From an uncultured Paraprevotella sp. (GTDB lineage Bacteria > Bacteroidota > Bacteroidia > Bacteroidales > Bacteroidaceae): DNA of 52,206 bases. The position numbers were made by a program, and so were the translations under genes. Numbering within the stretch: position 1 is the stretch's first letter; each line of letters starts with the position of its first letter. Under the pieces are notes generated by a model. It was not told where the DNA came from and did no database searches. It saw nothing but the letters and a program-made list of their open reading frames with translations. This document shows, piece after piece, positions 44,962-52,206 of this stretch. The stretch is from the NCBI GenBank assembly GCA_944320765.1, contig CALUIS010000022.1, positions 1 through 52,206 of the forward strand. The letters run 5' to 3'.

Positions 44962-46491
44962 ATGAAATTTCTCCGGCTTTTCTTCCCCCTCCTTTTTTGC
45001 GGGGCAAGCCTGGTCGCATGCCACGAGAAGAAAACGAACGACAACGTCCATATCCGGATGGAAGACCTGGCAGGCTGGAACCGCAAAGAATACAGCCTTT
45101 CCAGCCGGAAAATACGGGAAGCCATCGAACAGTCGCGTACACGCCGCCCGCGGATGTACGCCGACTCCTATGTGCGCGATTACTACGCCTCCCACGCCCC
45201 TTTCCTATGGATCACCCGCTCGGGAATCGACGAAAGGGCAGACACGCTGTTGGGCCGCCTCAGGCAGGAGGTCCAGGCCGGAATCCCGGAATCCGCGTTC
45301 CACATCGCTGAAATCCAGGAAAACCTGGCGCGCATACGGACGCTGGACTTCGACAAAAGGCACGACATCAACACCGTCTACGGGGAAACGGAATACCTGC
45401 TCACGCAAGCCCTCGCGAGATACGCCTGCGGGCAACGCTTCGGGTACGTCAGGCCGGAAACGGCGCTCAACCGCCTGGAAAAGACCGACACCACGGAAAA
45501 CGCACCTTTCCGGCAACTGTACGCCATCCGGACAGAACACGCCGACAAGGCCTTCTTCCACCAAGTCCTCGCCGCACAAAAAGACGGCGACATGGGACGC
45601 TTCCTGCAATCCCTGCATCCCGACAACGCGCTCTACCACAGTTTCGTCCGCGCCTACCGCCAGGCCCAAAGCCCGGAACGCCGCCGCAAGGCCGCGGCCA
45701 ACATCGAACGGTGCCGCTGGCGGACGCCACGCCCGGAGGGCAAATACGTCTGGGTCAACCTGGCCGGCGCCTGCCTGCGGGCCGTGGACGAAAAAGAAGG
45801 GCTGGCACTGGACATGAAAATCTGCATCGGAAGCCCGGGGCAAAAGACACCGATGCTGCACAGCCAGATCGAACGGGTGGACATGAACCCCTACTGGAAC
45901 ATTCCCTACAGCATCGTGAAGCGGGAAATCGCGCCACGCCATGCCGGGGACGAAGCCTACTTCTCCCGGAACCGCTACCGCATCCTCGACAAAGAGACGG
46001 GAGAAGAGCTGCCTCCCGCCAAAGTCACGGCAGCCATGCTGACCAGCGGCAACTACCGGGTGCGGCAGGACAACGGGGACGGGAACTCGCTGGGACGGCT
46101 GATCTTCCGGTTTCCCAACGACTTCTCCATCTTCCTGCACGACACGAACAACAAACGGGCCTTCCAACGCCGTGACAGGGCCATCAGCCACGGCTGCATC
46201 CGCGTGGAGAAACCGCTGGAACTGGCCGTTTTCCTGCTGGACGACCCGGACGACCGCACCGTCGACCGGATCAGGGAAGCCATCGGCCTGCCCCGCCTGG
46301 ACGGCACCCGCCCGGAAACGCCGGACGGCGGGCCGCAGCCCGTCAAGACCGGCGTGCAGCGCTTCAAGCCTCCGGTTCCCCTCTTCATCGAATATTACAC
46401 CCTCTACCCCCTGTCCGGGGACTCTTGGGAAGAATACCCCGACCCCTACGGCTACGACGAGGTCCTGCTCAAAAACCTGGAAGGGCTTTAA
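44962..46491 (+). CDS. L,D-transpeptidase (YkuD/YcbB type) lipoprotein
   Basis: Crosslinks peptidoglycan stem peptides (3-3 bonds) or attaches proteins, in the periplasm. 509 residues from the ATG at 44962 with a lipobox ending in LVAC. The N-terminal half (about 40-260) is a helical scaffold region like YcbB. The YkuD domain runs about 265-445, with HDTNNKRAF and the catalytic SHGCIR (Cys412). The tail (about 445-509) is Pro/Tyr-rich. An upstream in-frame ATG at 44902 overlaps the preceding gene and gives no signal peptide. It follows the small exported protein and precedes an ECF sigma gene by 46 bp, hinting at an envelope-stress link. Confidence 0.92.
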   Translation: MKFLRLFFPLLFCGASLVACHEKKTNDNVHIRMEDLAGWNRKEYSLSSRKIREAIEQSRTRRPRMYADSYVRDYYASHAPFLWITRSGIDERADTLLGRLRQEVQAGIPESAFHIAEIQENLARIRTLDFDKRHDINTVYGETEYLLTQALARYACGQRFGYVRPETALNRLEKTDTTENAPFRQLYAIRTEHADKAFFHQVLAAQKDGDMGRFLQSLHPDNALYHSFVRAYRQAQSPERRRKAAANIERCRWRTPRPEGKYVWVNLAGACLRAVDEKEGLALDMKICIGSPGQKTPMLHSQIERVDMNPYWNIPYSIVKREIAPRHAGDEAYFSRNRYRILDKETGEELPPAKVTAAMLTSGNYRVRQDNGDGNSLGRLIFRFPNDFSIFLHDTNNKRAFQRRDRAISHGCIRVEKPLELAVFLLDDPDDRTVDRIREAIGLPRLDGTRPETPDGGPQPVKTGVQRFKPPVPLFIEYYTLYPLSGDSWEEYPDPYGYDEVLLKNLEGL

Positions 46492-46537
46492 ACCTTTCCG
46501 CCCCGCAGATGTCCCATATCCAGAACCATCACACAAT

Positions 46538-47083
46538 ATGAACCCCACAGAGGAACTGTCACTCGTCAGCCGGCTCGGCCGGCCGGAACACCAACGCCAG
46601 GCGTTCGAGGAACTGGTGCGCCGGTACGGCCCCCGGCTGTACCGCCAGATACGGCGCATGGTGTACGACCACGACGACACGAACGACATCCTGCAGAACA
46701 CGTTCGTCAAGGCATGGAGCGGACTGGACTCCTTCCGGGGCGACTCCCGCGTCGGCACGTGGCTCTACCGCATCGCGGCCAACGAGGCCCTCAATTTCCT
46801 GCAACGGCGGAAAGCCACGACCGGCATCGACGAAGCCCCGCAAGCCGTGACGGCCCGCCTCGCCGCCGACCCCTATTTCGACGGGGACGAGACGGAGCTT
46901 CTCCTGCAAGAGGCCGTCGCCAGCCTGCCGGACAAGCAGCGCATGGTCTTCCAGCTCAAGTACTACGAGGAGATGAAGTACGAGGAGATGAGCGCCGTGC
47001 TGGACACCAGCGTGGGCGCCCTGAAGGCGTCCTACCACCACGCGGTCAAAAAGATATGCGACTTTTTCGACGCGCACGATTAA
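46538..47083 (+). CDS. ECF RNA polymerase sigma factor
   Basis: A 181-residue group 4 sigma factor. Region 2 is seen as YRQIRRMVYDHDDTNDILQNTFVKAW and the -10-binding GTWLYRIAANEALNFLQRR; region 4 as LPDKQRMVFQLKYYEEMKYEEMSAVLDTS...LKASYHHAVKKI. It directs RNA polymerase to a stress or envelope regulon, unknown here. The two genes after it encode a one-TM protein and a periplasmic CpxP-like protein, so they likely form a sigma, anti-sigma and sensor unit. The frame runs upstream through the L,D-transpeptidase gene, but only the ATG at 46538 fits the family. Confidence 0.93.
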   Translation: MNPTEELSLVSRLGRPEHQRQAFEELVRRYGPRLYRQIRRMVYDHDDTNDILQNTFVKAWSGLDSFRGDSRVGTWLYRIAANEALNFLQRRKATTGIDEAPQAVTARLAADPYFDGDETELLLQEAVASLPDKQRMVFQLKYYEEMKYEEMSAVLDTSVGALKASYHHAVKKICDFFDAHD

Positions 47084-47131
47084 ACCTTCTGGAAGAACAA
47101 CCATCCTATATATAAAAGGAAAGGAGACACC

Positions 47132-47506
47132 ATGATGAAAGAAGAAGATATCATCCGGAAAAAATGCGGTGCCGGCAATCCCTTCAGGGTGCCGGAAGGC
47201 TACTTCGAGCATTTCACCTCCGACCTGATGGCCAGGCTGCCGGAAAAGGCCGAGGGGCCGGCCTCCGCCACCCCCCTCCGCCGCCCGCGGCGGACGCTTG
47301 CCGCATGGTATGCCGCTGCCGCCGTGCTGTGCGGGGCCATGTTCCTCGGCGGCTACCACCTCCGGCACAACCGCGCGCCGCAGGCCGCCCCCATGGCACA
47401 AAGCCTCTCCGCCACGGAAGCCGAAGACGCCTACATGGACGACGTGCTCGACTATGCCATGGTCAGCAACCACGAAATCGCCCTCTACCTGACAGACGCG
47501 TACTAA
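47132..47506 (+). CDS. One-TM membrane protein, putative anti-sigma factor
   Basis: 124 residues. The cytosolic N-terminus (about 1-50) has the motif NPFRVPEGYFEHFTSDLMARLPE, often seen in proteins encoded after Bacteroidota ECF sigma genes. One TM helix (about 58-80) is followed by a short periplasmic tail. There is no zinc anti-sigma HxxxCxxC motif. Its position after the sigma gene (48 bp) suggests that it holds the sigma factor at the membrane; this is inference from context. Confidence 0.7.
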   Translation: MMKEEDIIRKKCGAGNPFRVPEGYFEHFTSDLMARLPEKAEGPASATPLRRPRRTLAAWYAAAAVLCGAMFLGGYHLRHNRAPQAAPMAQSLSATEAEDAYMDDVLDYAMVSNHEIALYLTDAY

Positions 47507-47527
47507 CCCCAAAAAGACCATAAGCCC

Positions 47528-47986
47528 ATGAACAAAAGAATAGTTTTACTGCTGGGCCTCACCGCCCTGCTGGCCTTCCCGCTCCGCGCCCAACAGCCCC
47601 AGAAGCAATTCTCCCCCCAGGACTTCATCAAGCGGCTGGAGAGCTTCATCGTGCGCGAGGCCTGCCTGACCCCCACGGAGGCCACCGCCTTCTTCCCCAT
47701 CTTCCACGAGCTGCACGACAAGCAGCGCGGCATCAACTGGCAGATAAGGAACCTGAAGCGGCAGGCCCTGCCCGCCGGCTCCACGGACAAGGACTACTAC
47801 AACCTCATCAAGGAAATCAACAAGCTGAAGGTGGAGTCCGCCGAGACGGAGGAGGAATACTACAAGAAGATGTGCAAGGCCGTCCCGGCCCGGAAAGTAC
47901 ACGCGGCCATGCAGGCCGAGGACAAGTTCCACCGCCGCATCCTGCGCAAGTTCAGCAACCGCCCCGCACAGCCCAAACGGAAATAA
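47528..47986 (+). CDS. Periplasmic helical protein, CpxP/Spy-like
   Basis: 152 residues with a signal peptide (about 1-22, ends LRAQ). The mature part is charged and helical: FSPQDFIKRLESFIVREACLTPTEATAFFPIFHEL, then KEINKLKVESAETEEEYYKKM. The alternation and the LTPxEA block recall CpxP/Spy-type periplasmic sensors or chaperones. It is third in the sigma/anti-sigma unit, 21 bp after the anti-sigma candidate, and could report envelope state. Confidence 0.65.
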   Translation: MNKRIVLLLGLTALLAFPLRAQQPQKQFSPQDFIKRLESFIVREACLTPTEATAFFPIFHELHDKQRGINWQIRNLKRQALPAGSTDKDYYNLIKEINKLKVESAETEEEYYKKMCKAVPARKVHAAMQAEDKFHRRILRKFSNRPAQPKRK

Positions 47987-48065
47987 AACTGTCCTTTCCC
48001 TCCCGCCTTTTCTAAAGAATGCCTAAAAAGCGGCGGGAACGCGGCGGCTTCCGGAAGAAAAGCCG

Positions 48066-48073
48066 TATCTTTG
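48066..48073 (+). promoter_or_regulatory. -7 box of the SLC13 permease gene
   Basis: TATCTTTG, 39 bp before the ATG at 48113. No clean -33 TTG at the usual spacing. Confidence 0.6.
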
Positions 48074-48112
48074 TCCCGACAAAAAAACGACAAATTCTAA
48101 CCCCATCCCGCC

Positions 48113-49975
48113 ATGCTGACCACCATCTGCATCCTTGTGCTGGCCGCCATCTTCTTCGTCAGCGGAAGAATCCGCTCCGACATCGTGGCCTTGTGCGCCC
48201 TCGTCGCCCTGCTCGTCTTCCACATCCTCACGCCGGAGGAAGCCCTCTCGGGCTTCTCCAACTCCGTGGTCATCATGATGATAGGCCTGTTCGTCGTGGG
48301 CGGGGCCATCTTCCAGACGGGACTGGCCAAGATGATCAGCTCGCGCATCCTGAAGCTGGCCGGCGACAGCGAGCTGCGCCTTTTCCTGCTCATCATGGTC
48401 GTGACCTCCGCCATCGGGGCATTCGTGAGCAACACGGGCACCGTGGCCCTGATGCTCCCCATCGTGGTCAGCATGGCGGCCTCCAACCCACGCATGAACG
48501 CCAGCCGCCTGCTCATGCCCCTGGCCTTCGCCAGCAGCATGGGCGGCATGATGACCCTCATCGGAACGCCCCCCAACCTCGTCATACAGAACACGCTGAC
48601 CGAAGCGGGCCACCCCGCCCTCTCGTTCTTCTCGTTCCTGCCCGTGGGCCTCGTCTGCGTGGCCGTAGGCACGCTCGTGCTGCTGCCGCTCAGCAAGATG
48701 TTCCTCTCCAAGCGCGGCAAGGGGGAGGCCGCCGGGCAACAGCACGGAAAGTCGCTCAAGGAGCTGGTCCAGGAATACGGCCTCTCCGACAACCTTTTCC
48801 GCCTGAAAATCCCCGCCGGGTCCGCCCTGAAGGGACAGACCGTCATCGAGGCGGACCTCCGCCGCAAGTATGGGCTGAACGTGCTGGAAGTGAGACGGGG
48901 AGAGACATCGCAGCACCGCTTCCTGAAAACCATCACCCAGAAGCTGGCCGAACCGAACACGGTGCTGCAGGCGGAAGACATCCTGTATGTCAAGGGGGAC
49001 TTCGGCCAAATCGACGCCCTGGCACGGGACTACCGGCTGGAACTGATGGACAGCCACGCCTCCGAGGAGACCCACGGCGCCGGGACGCTCGACTTCTACG
49101 ACATCGGCATCGCGGAAATCCTGATCATGCCGGCCTCCCGCATCGTGAACCGCACGGTCAAGGAAACCGGATTCCGCGACAAGTTCAACGTCAACGTGCT
49201 GGGCATCCGCCGCAAGAAGGAATACCTGCTGCAGGACCTGGGCAATGTGCAGATCCACGCCGGCGACGTACTCCTCATACAAGGCACGTGGAACGACATC
49301 TCGCGGGTGAGCCGCGAGGACGAGGACTGGGTCGTGCTGGGCGAGCCGCTCAGCGAGGCGGCCAAGGTGACGCTGGACTACAAGGCCCCGCTGGCCGCCG
49401 CCATCATGGTGCTCATGGTGGCCATGATGGTGTTCGACTTCATCCCCGTGGCCCCCGTCACGGCCGTCATGATTGCCGGCCTGCTGATGGTGCTGACCGG
49501 GTGCTTCCGCAACGTGGAGGCGGCCTACAAGACCATCAACTGGGAGAGCGTGGTGCTCATCGCCGCCATGCTGCCCATGTCGCTCGCCCTGGAAAAGACG
49601 GGCGGGGCGGAGTTCATCTCCAACAGCCTCGTCTCCGGACTGGGCGCCTACGGCCCGCTGGCCCTCATGGCCGGCATCTACTTCACCACCTCGCTGATGA
49701 CCATGTTCATCAGCAACACCGCCACCGCCGTGCTGCTGGCCCCCATCGCCCTGCACAGCGCGCAGCAGATCGGCGTCAGCCCCGTGCCTTTCCTCTTCGC
49801 CGTCACCGTAGGGGCCAGCATGTGCTTCGCCTCGCCCTTCTCCACGCCGCCCAACGCGCTGGTCATGTCCGCCGGCCACTACACGTTCATGGACTACGTG
49901 AAGGTGGGCCTCCCCCTGCAAATCATCATGGGCGTGGTCATGGTTTTCGTGCTGCCGCTGCTCTTCCCGTTCTGA
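48113..49975 (+). CDS. SLC13 / DASS family permease with two RCK_C domains
   Basis: A 620-residue inner-membrane transporter of the divalent anion:sodium symporter family (sulfate, dicarboxylates or other anions). The membrane part comes in two halves (about 1-200 and 420-620), each with a re-entrant SNT-type motif: AFVSNTGTVALMLPIV with GGMMTLIGTPPNLV, and MFISNTATAVLLAPIA with CFASPFSTPPN. Between them are two cytosolic TrkA-C (RCK_C) domains, about 210-295 and 305-390, which bind ligands and regulate transport. This layout is common in Bacteroidota. Substrate not determinable. The 3' side leads straight into copy B of the structured element. Confidence 0.92.
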   Translation: MLTTICILVLAAIFFVSGRIRSDIVALCALVALLVFHILTPEEALSGFSNSVVIMMIGLFVVGGAIFQTGLAKMISSRILKLAGDSELRLFLLIMVVTSAIGAFVSNTGTVALMLPIVVSMAASNPRMNASRLLMPLAFASSMGGMMTLIGTPPNLVIQNTLTEAGHPALSFFSFLPVGLVCVAVGTLVLLPLSKMFLSKRGKGEAAGQQHGKSLKELVQEYGLSDNLFRLKIPAGSALKGQTVIEADLRRKYGLNVLEVRRGETSQHRFLKTITQKLAEPNTVLQAEDILYVKGDFGQIDALARDYRLELMDSHASEETHGAGTLDFYDIGIAEILIMPASRIVNRTVKETGFRDKFNVNVLGIRRKKEYLLQDLGNVQIHAGDVLLIQGTWNDISRVSREDEDWVVLGEPLSEAAKVTLDYKAPLAAAIMVLMVAMMVFDFIPVAPVTAVMIAGLLMVLTGCFRNVEAAYKTINWESVVLIAAMLPMSLALEKTGGAEFISNSLVSGLGAYGPLALMAGIYFTTSLMTMFISNTATAVLLAPIALHSAQQIGVSPVPFLFAVTVGASMCFASPFSTPPNALVMSAGHYTFMDYVKVGLPLQIIMGVVMVFVLPLLFPF

Positions 49976-49999
49976 GGACGCACACGCTGCCGGAATGTC

Positions 50000-50555
50000 A
50001 CTGAATCGTGCGGAATCCTTGCAAAAAGAAAGCAAGTCCCGGATTCCCGCTCTTCCATAAAGGCGGAAAAGGGACGCAAAAAACCGTGAATTGTTAAAAA
50101 GAAGGCCCGGGAAATGCTCCTATCGCGCATTTCCCGGGCCGGAAGACGACTTTTGTGCGGCAAAAATGCAAATTCTTTGCTGAAAGAAACTTTCTTCTTG
50201 CCGCAAAGACGGAAATTTCTTGCCGCAAAGAAATTTTCAGGAGGCTGGAAAACGCTTGAAACCGGGGCTTCGGCCCGCATTTTCCGTCTAATTGGAGCCT
50301 TCGCCCGTACAAAATCCGGCTGACCTTTTGTCCCCCATTCCCCTTTCCGGCTGACGCGCCCCCGCAGGTCGTCCGCACAAGCCCCCTCACGCCGCGGCAG
50401 GACGGAAGCAAAAAGCGGAAATCCGTGCCATCCTGCATTCCCGCCACGCTGCGAGAATCGCCCGTTTCCGTCCGTCCCCGCCCCTGTGTCCGTCCGCGCG
50501 ATTCCTGCGCCCCCGCTTTTGACAGATTGACAAAATGACAGCGGCAATTACGCCC
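50000..50555 (-). repeat. Structured dispersed element, copy B
   Basis: Reverse-orientation homologue of 19700-20250. The identical blocks are 50197-50235 (39 bp) and 50173-50189 (17 bp). The hairpin equivalent to 20119-20145 is here a perfect 13-bp GC stem (50104-50116 with 50128-50140): the core GAAATG/CATTTC is shared while the outer pairs changed on both sides. The GCGATTCTCGC hairpin and the following GGCGGGAA block are also recognisable on the minus strand near 50440-50500. On the minus strand the 13-bp hairpin is followed by TTCTTTTT. Confidence 0.75.
50097..50140 (-). terminator. Terminator at the 3' end of copy B
   Basis: On the minus strand a perfect 13-bp stem (GGCCCGGGAAATG with its complement, loop 11 nt) is followed by TTCTTTTT. 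In copy A the equivalent hairpin is shorter (8 bp) and has a weaker T-rich tail. Confidence 0.75.
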
Positions 50556-50637
50556 ATCAAAAAAAATGCGATACTTAAAATTTGTCTCCTCTCTTGGGGA
50601 GAGAGCGACGAGTTAGGACATGAATGATAGGTTAATC
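50097..50637 (-). ncRNA. Candidate structured non-coding RNA of about 540 nt
   Basis: In the sequenced orientation the promoter at 50672-50642 (minus) transcribes across one inverted-repeat arm and all of copy B down to the 13-bp GC hairpin and TTCTTTTT at about 50140-50097. No ORF with protein-like features lies inside. The hairpins are kept by paired changes relative to copy A, which is what an RNA structure under selection would show. Its function and real ends are unknown. Confidence 0.4.
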
Positions 50638-50815
50638 GCTGCAAATATATGGATTTACAACGAATAATGCAACAAATTCAGACAAAAAAATCTCACAGTC
50701 TTTTTCTTTTTGTTTATTTGTTTGTCAATCAAGTTTTGTTTTTCAAACAGAAATTCCGAATTTTCGCGCAATAAATCAACATGTTAGCTCACATCGTCGC
50801 TCTCTCCCCAAGAGA
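50590..50815. promoter_or_regulatory. Putative invertible promoter segment (inverton)
   Basis: Perfect 22-bp inverted repeats, 50590-50611 (inner part GGGGAGAGAGCGACGA) and 50794-50815, enclose 182 bp. Arm length, spacing and AT-rich spacer resemble the invertible promoters of Bacteroides capsule and surface-protein loci, flipped by tyrosine or serine recombinases. The only consensus promoter inside faces left, away from the secreted-protein gene at 50904, so this assembly shows the OFF state for that gene. No recombinase gene is in the window. Confidence 0.75.
50642..50672 (-). promoter_or_regulatory. Promoter inside the inverton
   Basis: Read on the minus strand: TTG (50672-50670), exactly 20 bp, TATATTTG (50649-50642). 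After inversion the -7 box would lie at about 50756-50763 on the plus strand, some 140 bp before the ATG at 50904. Confidence 0.8.
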
Positions 50816-50903
50816 CCAACCGTGAAGTCATGCAAAACACAGGGCAATCAACCTATTGAAAAAACTGACACAGCTTTTATAATTTACTAAAATTCTAAAT
50901 CAA

Positions 50904-52206
50904 ATGAAAAAACGTGTACTGAAAATCGCGGCCTTGTTGATGGCCGCCGTGGGCTTCGCGCCTCAGGCGCAGGCCGACACCGACCTCCTGACAGCGGAGA
51001 AGGGCTACACCAAAATCACGCAGATGCCCGCAGACGAGAACTTGGACGATTATTACTTTGTCATCGTGGACAAGAACAACGACCTGATGATTTCCTTGGA
51101 AAACGATGGAAACAAAAAATGGTACTATCGGAAATCCGTGGAACCGGCATTAGACTTGAATGCAGACAAACTCTGGACCATCGAAAAGGGCACAAAAGAA
51201 AACAGCTATTCTTTCCGCAGCGTGAAAGAATCTGAATACCTGATAGAGACAGAACAACGCGCGGGATGGAACTTCTTCCTGAAAACATCCACCACTCCTA
51301 ACGACAACACAAGTTTCACTTTCGCCTACGCGGAAGACAGCTGGACTTTTGAAAGCGTGGTTAATTCTGGCGAATACATCGGACCGTGGAATGAGAAAGA
51401 TTTCACCGACGGAGCAAACACAGCCGCAAACAAATCAACGGACGATAGAGGCTACTTCGTTCTCTATAGCATTCCGAAAAAAGCCCTGCAAACCCAATAT
51501 ACCGAAGTCACCCAGATGCCGGTAGACAACGATTTGGCCAACTATTACTTCATCATCAAGGACAATCGTCGTGACCTGATGGTGGCGCTGGAAAACAACA
51601 CCTGGTATTACAGAACGTCCGCCGACCCAGCAACAAACCGCAATATGGTTTGGACCATAGAGAAAGGCACGAAAGAAAACAGCTATTCTTTCCGTTGCGC
51701 GGCAGAACCGACCTATCTGATGGAAACAGAACAGAGTGCGGGATGGAACTTCTTCCTGAAAACATCCACCACTCCTAACGACAACACCAGTTTCACTTTC
51801 GCCTACGCGGACAACAGCTGGACTTTTGAAAGCGTAGTCAATGCAGGCCAATACATCGGACCGTGGGATGCAAACAAATTCTCAGACGGACAAAAAACCG
51901 CCGCAAACAAACCAACGGGCGAGAGAGGCTACTTCACACTCTACAGTATCCCCAAAGCAAACTTAGACAATATAGAGCTGACCCAGACAAAGGACAAAGC
52001 CTTGGCGGAAATCCCCGCTTATGAAGCCATCCTGAACAACTCCACGGCTGATTCCGAAGTCAGCACCATATATTCCACGGCCATCAGCACGGCCCAATCG
52101 ACCGTAAACGGCGCGACAGACACGGAGACCATCGATGCCGCCATGGCCGCGTTGGAGGCCGCACGCCAGACTTACGTCCTCGCCGCCACGCCCAACAGCG
52201 GCTATT
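50904..52206 (+). CDS. Secreted tandem-repeat protein, 3' end cut by window
   Basis: At least 434 codons, open to the window end. A signal peptide of 24 residues (ends PQAQA) is followed by two tandem repeats of about 155-164 residues (about 35-190 and 199-348), each starting YTxxTQMP and ending GYFxLYSIPK, with the shared block AGWNFFLKTSTTPNDNTSF. After them comes a helical stretch (LAEIPAYEAILNNST...AAMAALEAARQTYV) like FIVAR-type stalk domains. It was not matched to a named family. Codon use is more AT-rich in the repeats than in the core genes. As the gene sits behind the inverton, it is probably a phase-variable surface or secreted protein. No promoter facing it was found in the present orientation. 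Confidence 0.85.
   Translation, partial: MKKRVLKIAALLMAAVGFAPQAQADTDLLTAEKGYTKITQMPADENLDDYYFVIVDKNNDLMISLENDGNKKWYYRKSVEPALDLNADKLWTIEKGTKENSYSFRSVKESEYLIETEQRAGWNFFLKTSTTPNDNTSFTFAYAEDSWTFESVVNSGEYIGPWNEKDFTDGANTAANKSTDDRGYFVLYSIPKKALQTQYTEVTQMPVDNDLANYYFIIKDNRRDLMVALENNTWYYRTSADPATNRNMVWTIEKGTKENSYSFRCAAEPTYLMETEQSAGWNFFLKTSTTPNDNTSFTFAYADNSWTFESVVNAGQYIGPWDANKFSDGQKTAANKPTGERGYFTLYSIPKANLDNIELTQTKDKALAEIPAYEAILNNSTADSEVSTIYSTAISTAQSTVNGATDTETIDAAMAALEAARQTYVLAATPNSGY
51261..51808 (+). repeat. Near-identical 71-bp DNA blocks in the tandem repeats
   Basis: 51261-51331 and 51738-51808 differ at only one base, while the flanking repeat DNA is clearly diverged. The 477-bp offset keeps the reading frame. 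This suggests recent duplication or gene conversion, or strong constraint on that segment. Confidence 0.75.

Larger units (their letters stand above)
49976..50903. other. Gene-free 0.9 kb with structured element and invertible promoter
   Basis: No protein gene. In order: copy B of the structured element (about 50000-50555, minus sense), a short AT-rich part, the 22-bp inverted repeats and their 182-bp spacer with one promoter, and an 88-bp leader of the secreted-protein gene. A 217-codon minus ORF (49894-50547) crosses the hairpins and looks like chance. Confidence 0.75.

Noticed and set aside
48019..50035. Two long ORFs (661 codons plus, 670 codons minus) over the SLC13 gene
   Set aside because: Both are other frames of the permease, which has clear family motifs; the translations are low-complexity.
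1..52206. tRNA, rRNA, CRISPR array, insertion sequence or prophage genes
   Set aside because: No tRNA-like T-loop with flanking cloverleaf, no regularly spaced repeats, and no transposase, integrase or phage structural protein was recognised on either strand.

Overview
The window comes from a Bacteroidota genome, most likely order Bacteroidales. Genes lack strong Shine-Dalgarno sequences. At least a dozen start regions carry the Bacteroides-type promoter, a (T/A/C)TTG -33 box, about 20 bases, then a TAnnTTTG -7 box. The gene content is typical of the group: a xus-type TonB receptor/DUF4374/PepSY trio, DUF4837 and DUF4922 proteins, two pfkA paralogues and an rmpA-free set of core genes (clpB, uvrA, secG, rlmN, rpsA, rnz, pdxA). 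Coding DNA is GC-rich, which produces many long false ORFs on the opposite strand. No tRNA, rRNA, CRISPR array, transposase or recombinase gene was recognised.

Layout. 1-2121: end of an AT-richer accessory segment (truncated methyltransferase, ABC exporter), closed by a repeat-rich gap. 2455-5055: clpB. 5267-9812: xusABC-like xenosiderophore uptake locus. 9804-11348: polysaccharide flippase (minus), with its promoter inside a perfect 19-bp inverted repeat. 11453-16994: TolC/RND/MFP efflux operon (minus) beside a divergent AraC regulator. 18097-19590: GHL10 glycosidase-like protein. 19.7-20.25 kb: a gene-free structured element (copy A). 20.4-22.5 kb: structured leader, small protein, degenerate ferritin, pfkA. 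22.7-25.5: uvrA. 25.6-32.8 kb (minus): secG, TPR-like protein, lptE, sigma-54 activator, then a separate unit rlmN-DUF4837-pdxA-flippase-like protein. 32.9-39.0 kb: a three-domain fusion protein (glycosyltransferase, HIT-like, SpoIID), AmpG-like permease and a BadF-type sugar kinase, probably peptidoglycan recycling. 39.1-39.4: two promoter-terminator modules that look like small RNA genes. 39.4-43.6: GH16, second pfkA, rpsA. 43.6-48.0: RNase Z, a small exported protein, an L,D-transpeptidase, an ECF sigma unit. 48.1-50.0: SLC13 permease. 50.0-50.55: copy B of the structured element. 50.6-50.8: an invertible-promoter candidate. 50904 to the end: a secreted repeat protein cut by the window edge.

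The most interesting part is the right end. A perfect 22-bp inverted repeat flanks 182 bp that hold one strong promoter. As sequenced, this promoter points away from the secreted protein gene and into copy B, which ends in a 13-bp GC hairpin followed by a T-run. Inversion would turn it toward the surface-protein gene. Copy B is homologous to copy A 30 kb away: 39 identical bases plus hairpins whose bases differ but still pair. Together this suggests a phase switch that makes either a structured non-coding RNA of about 540 nt or a secreted repeat protein. This is inferred from sequence alone.
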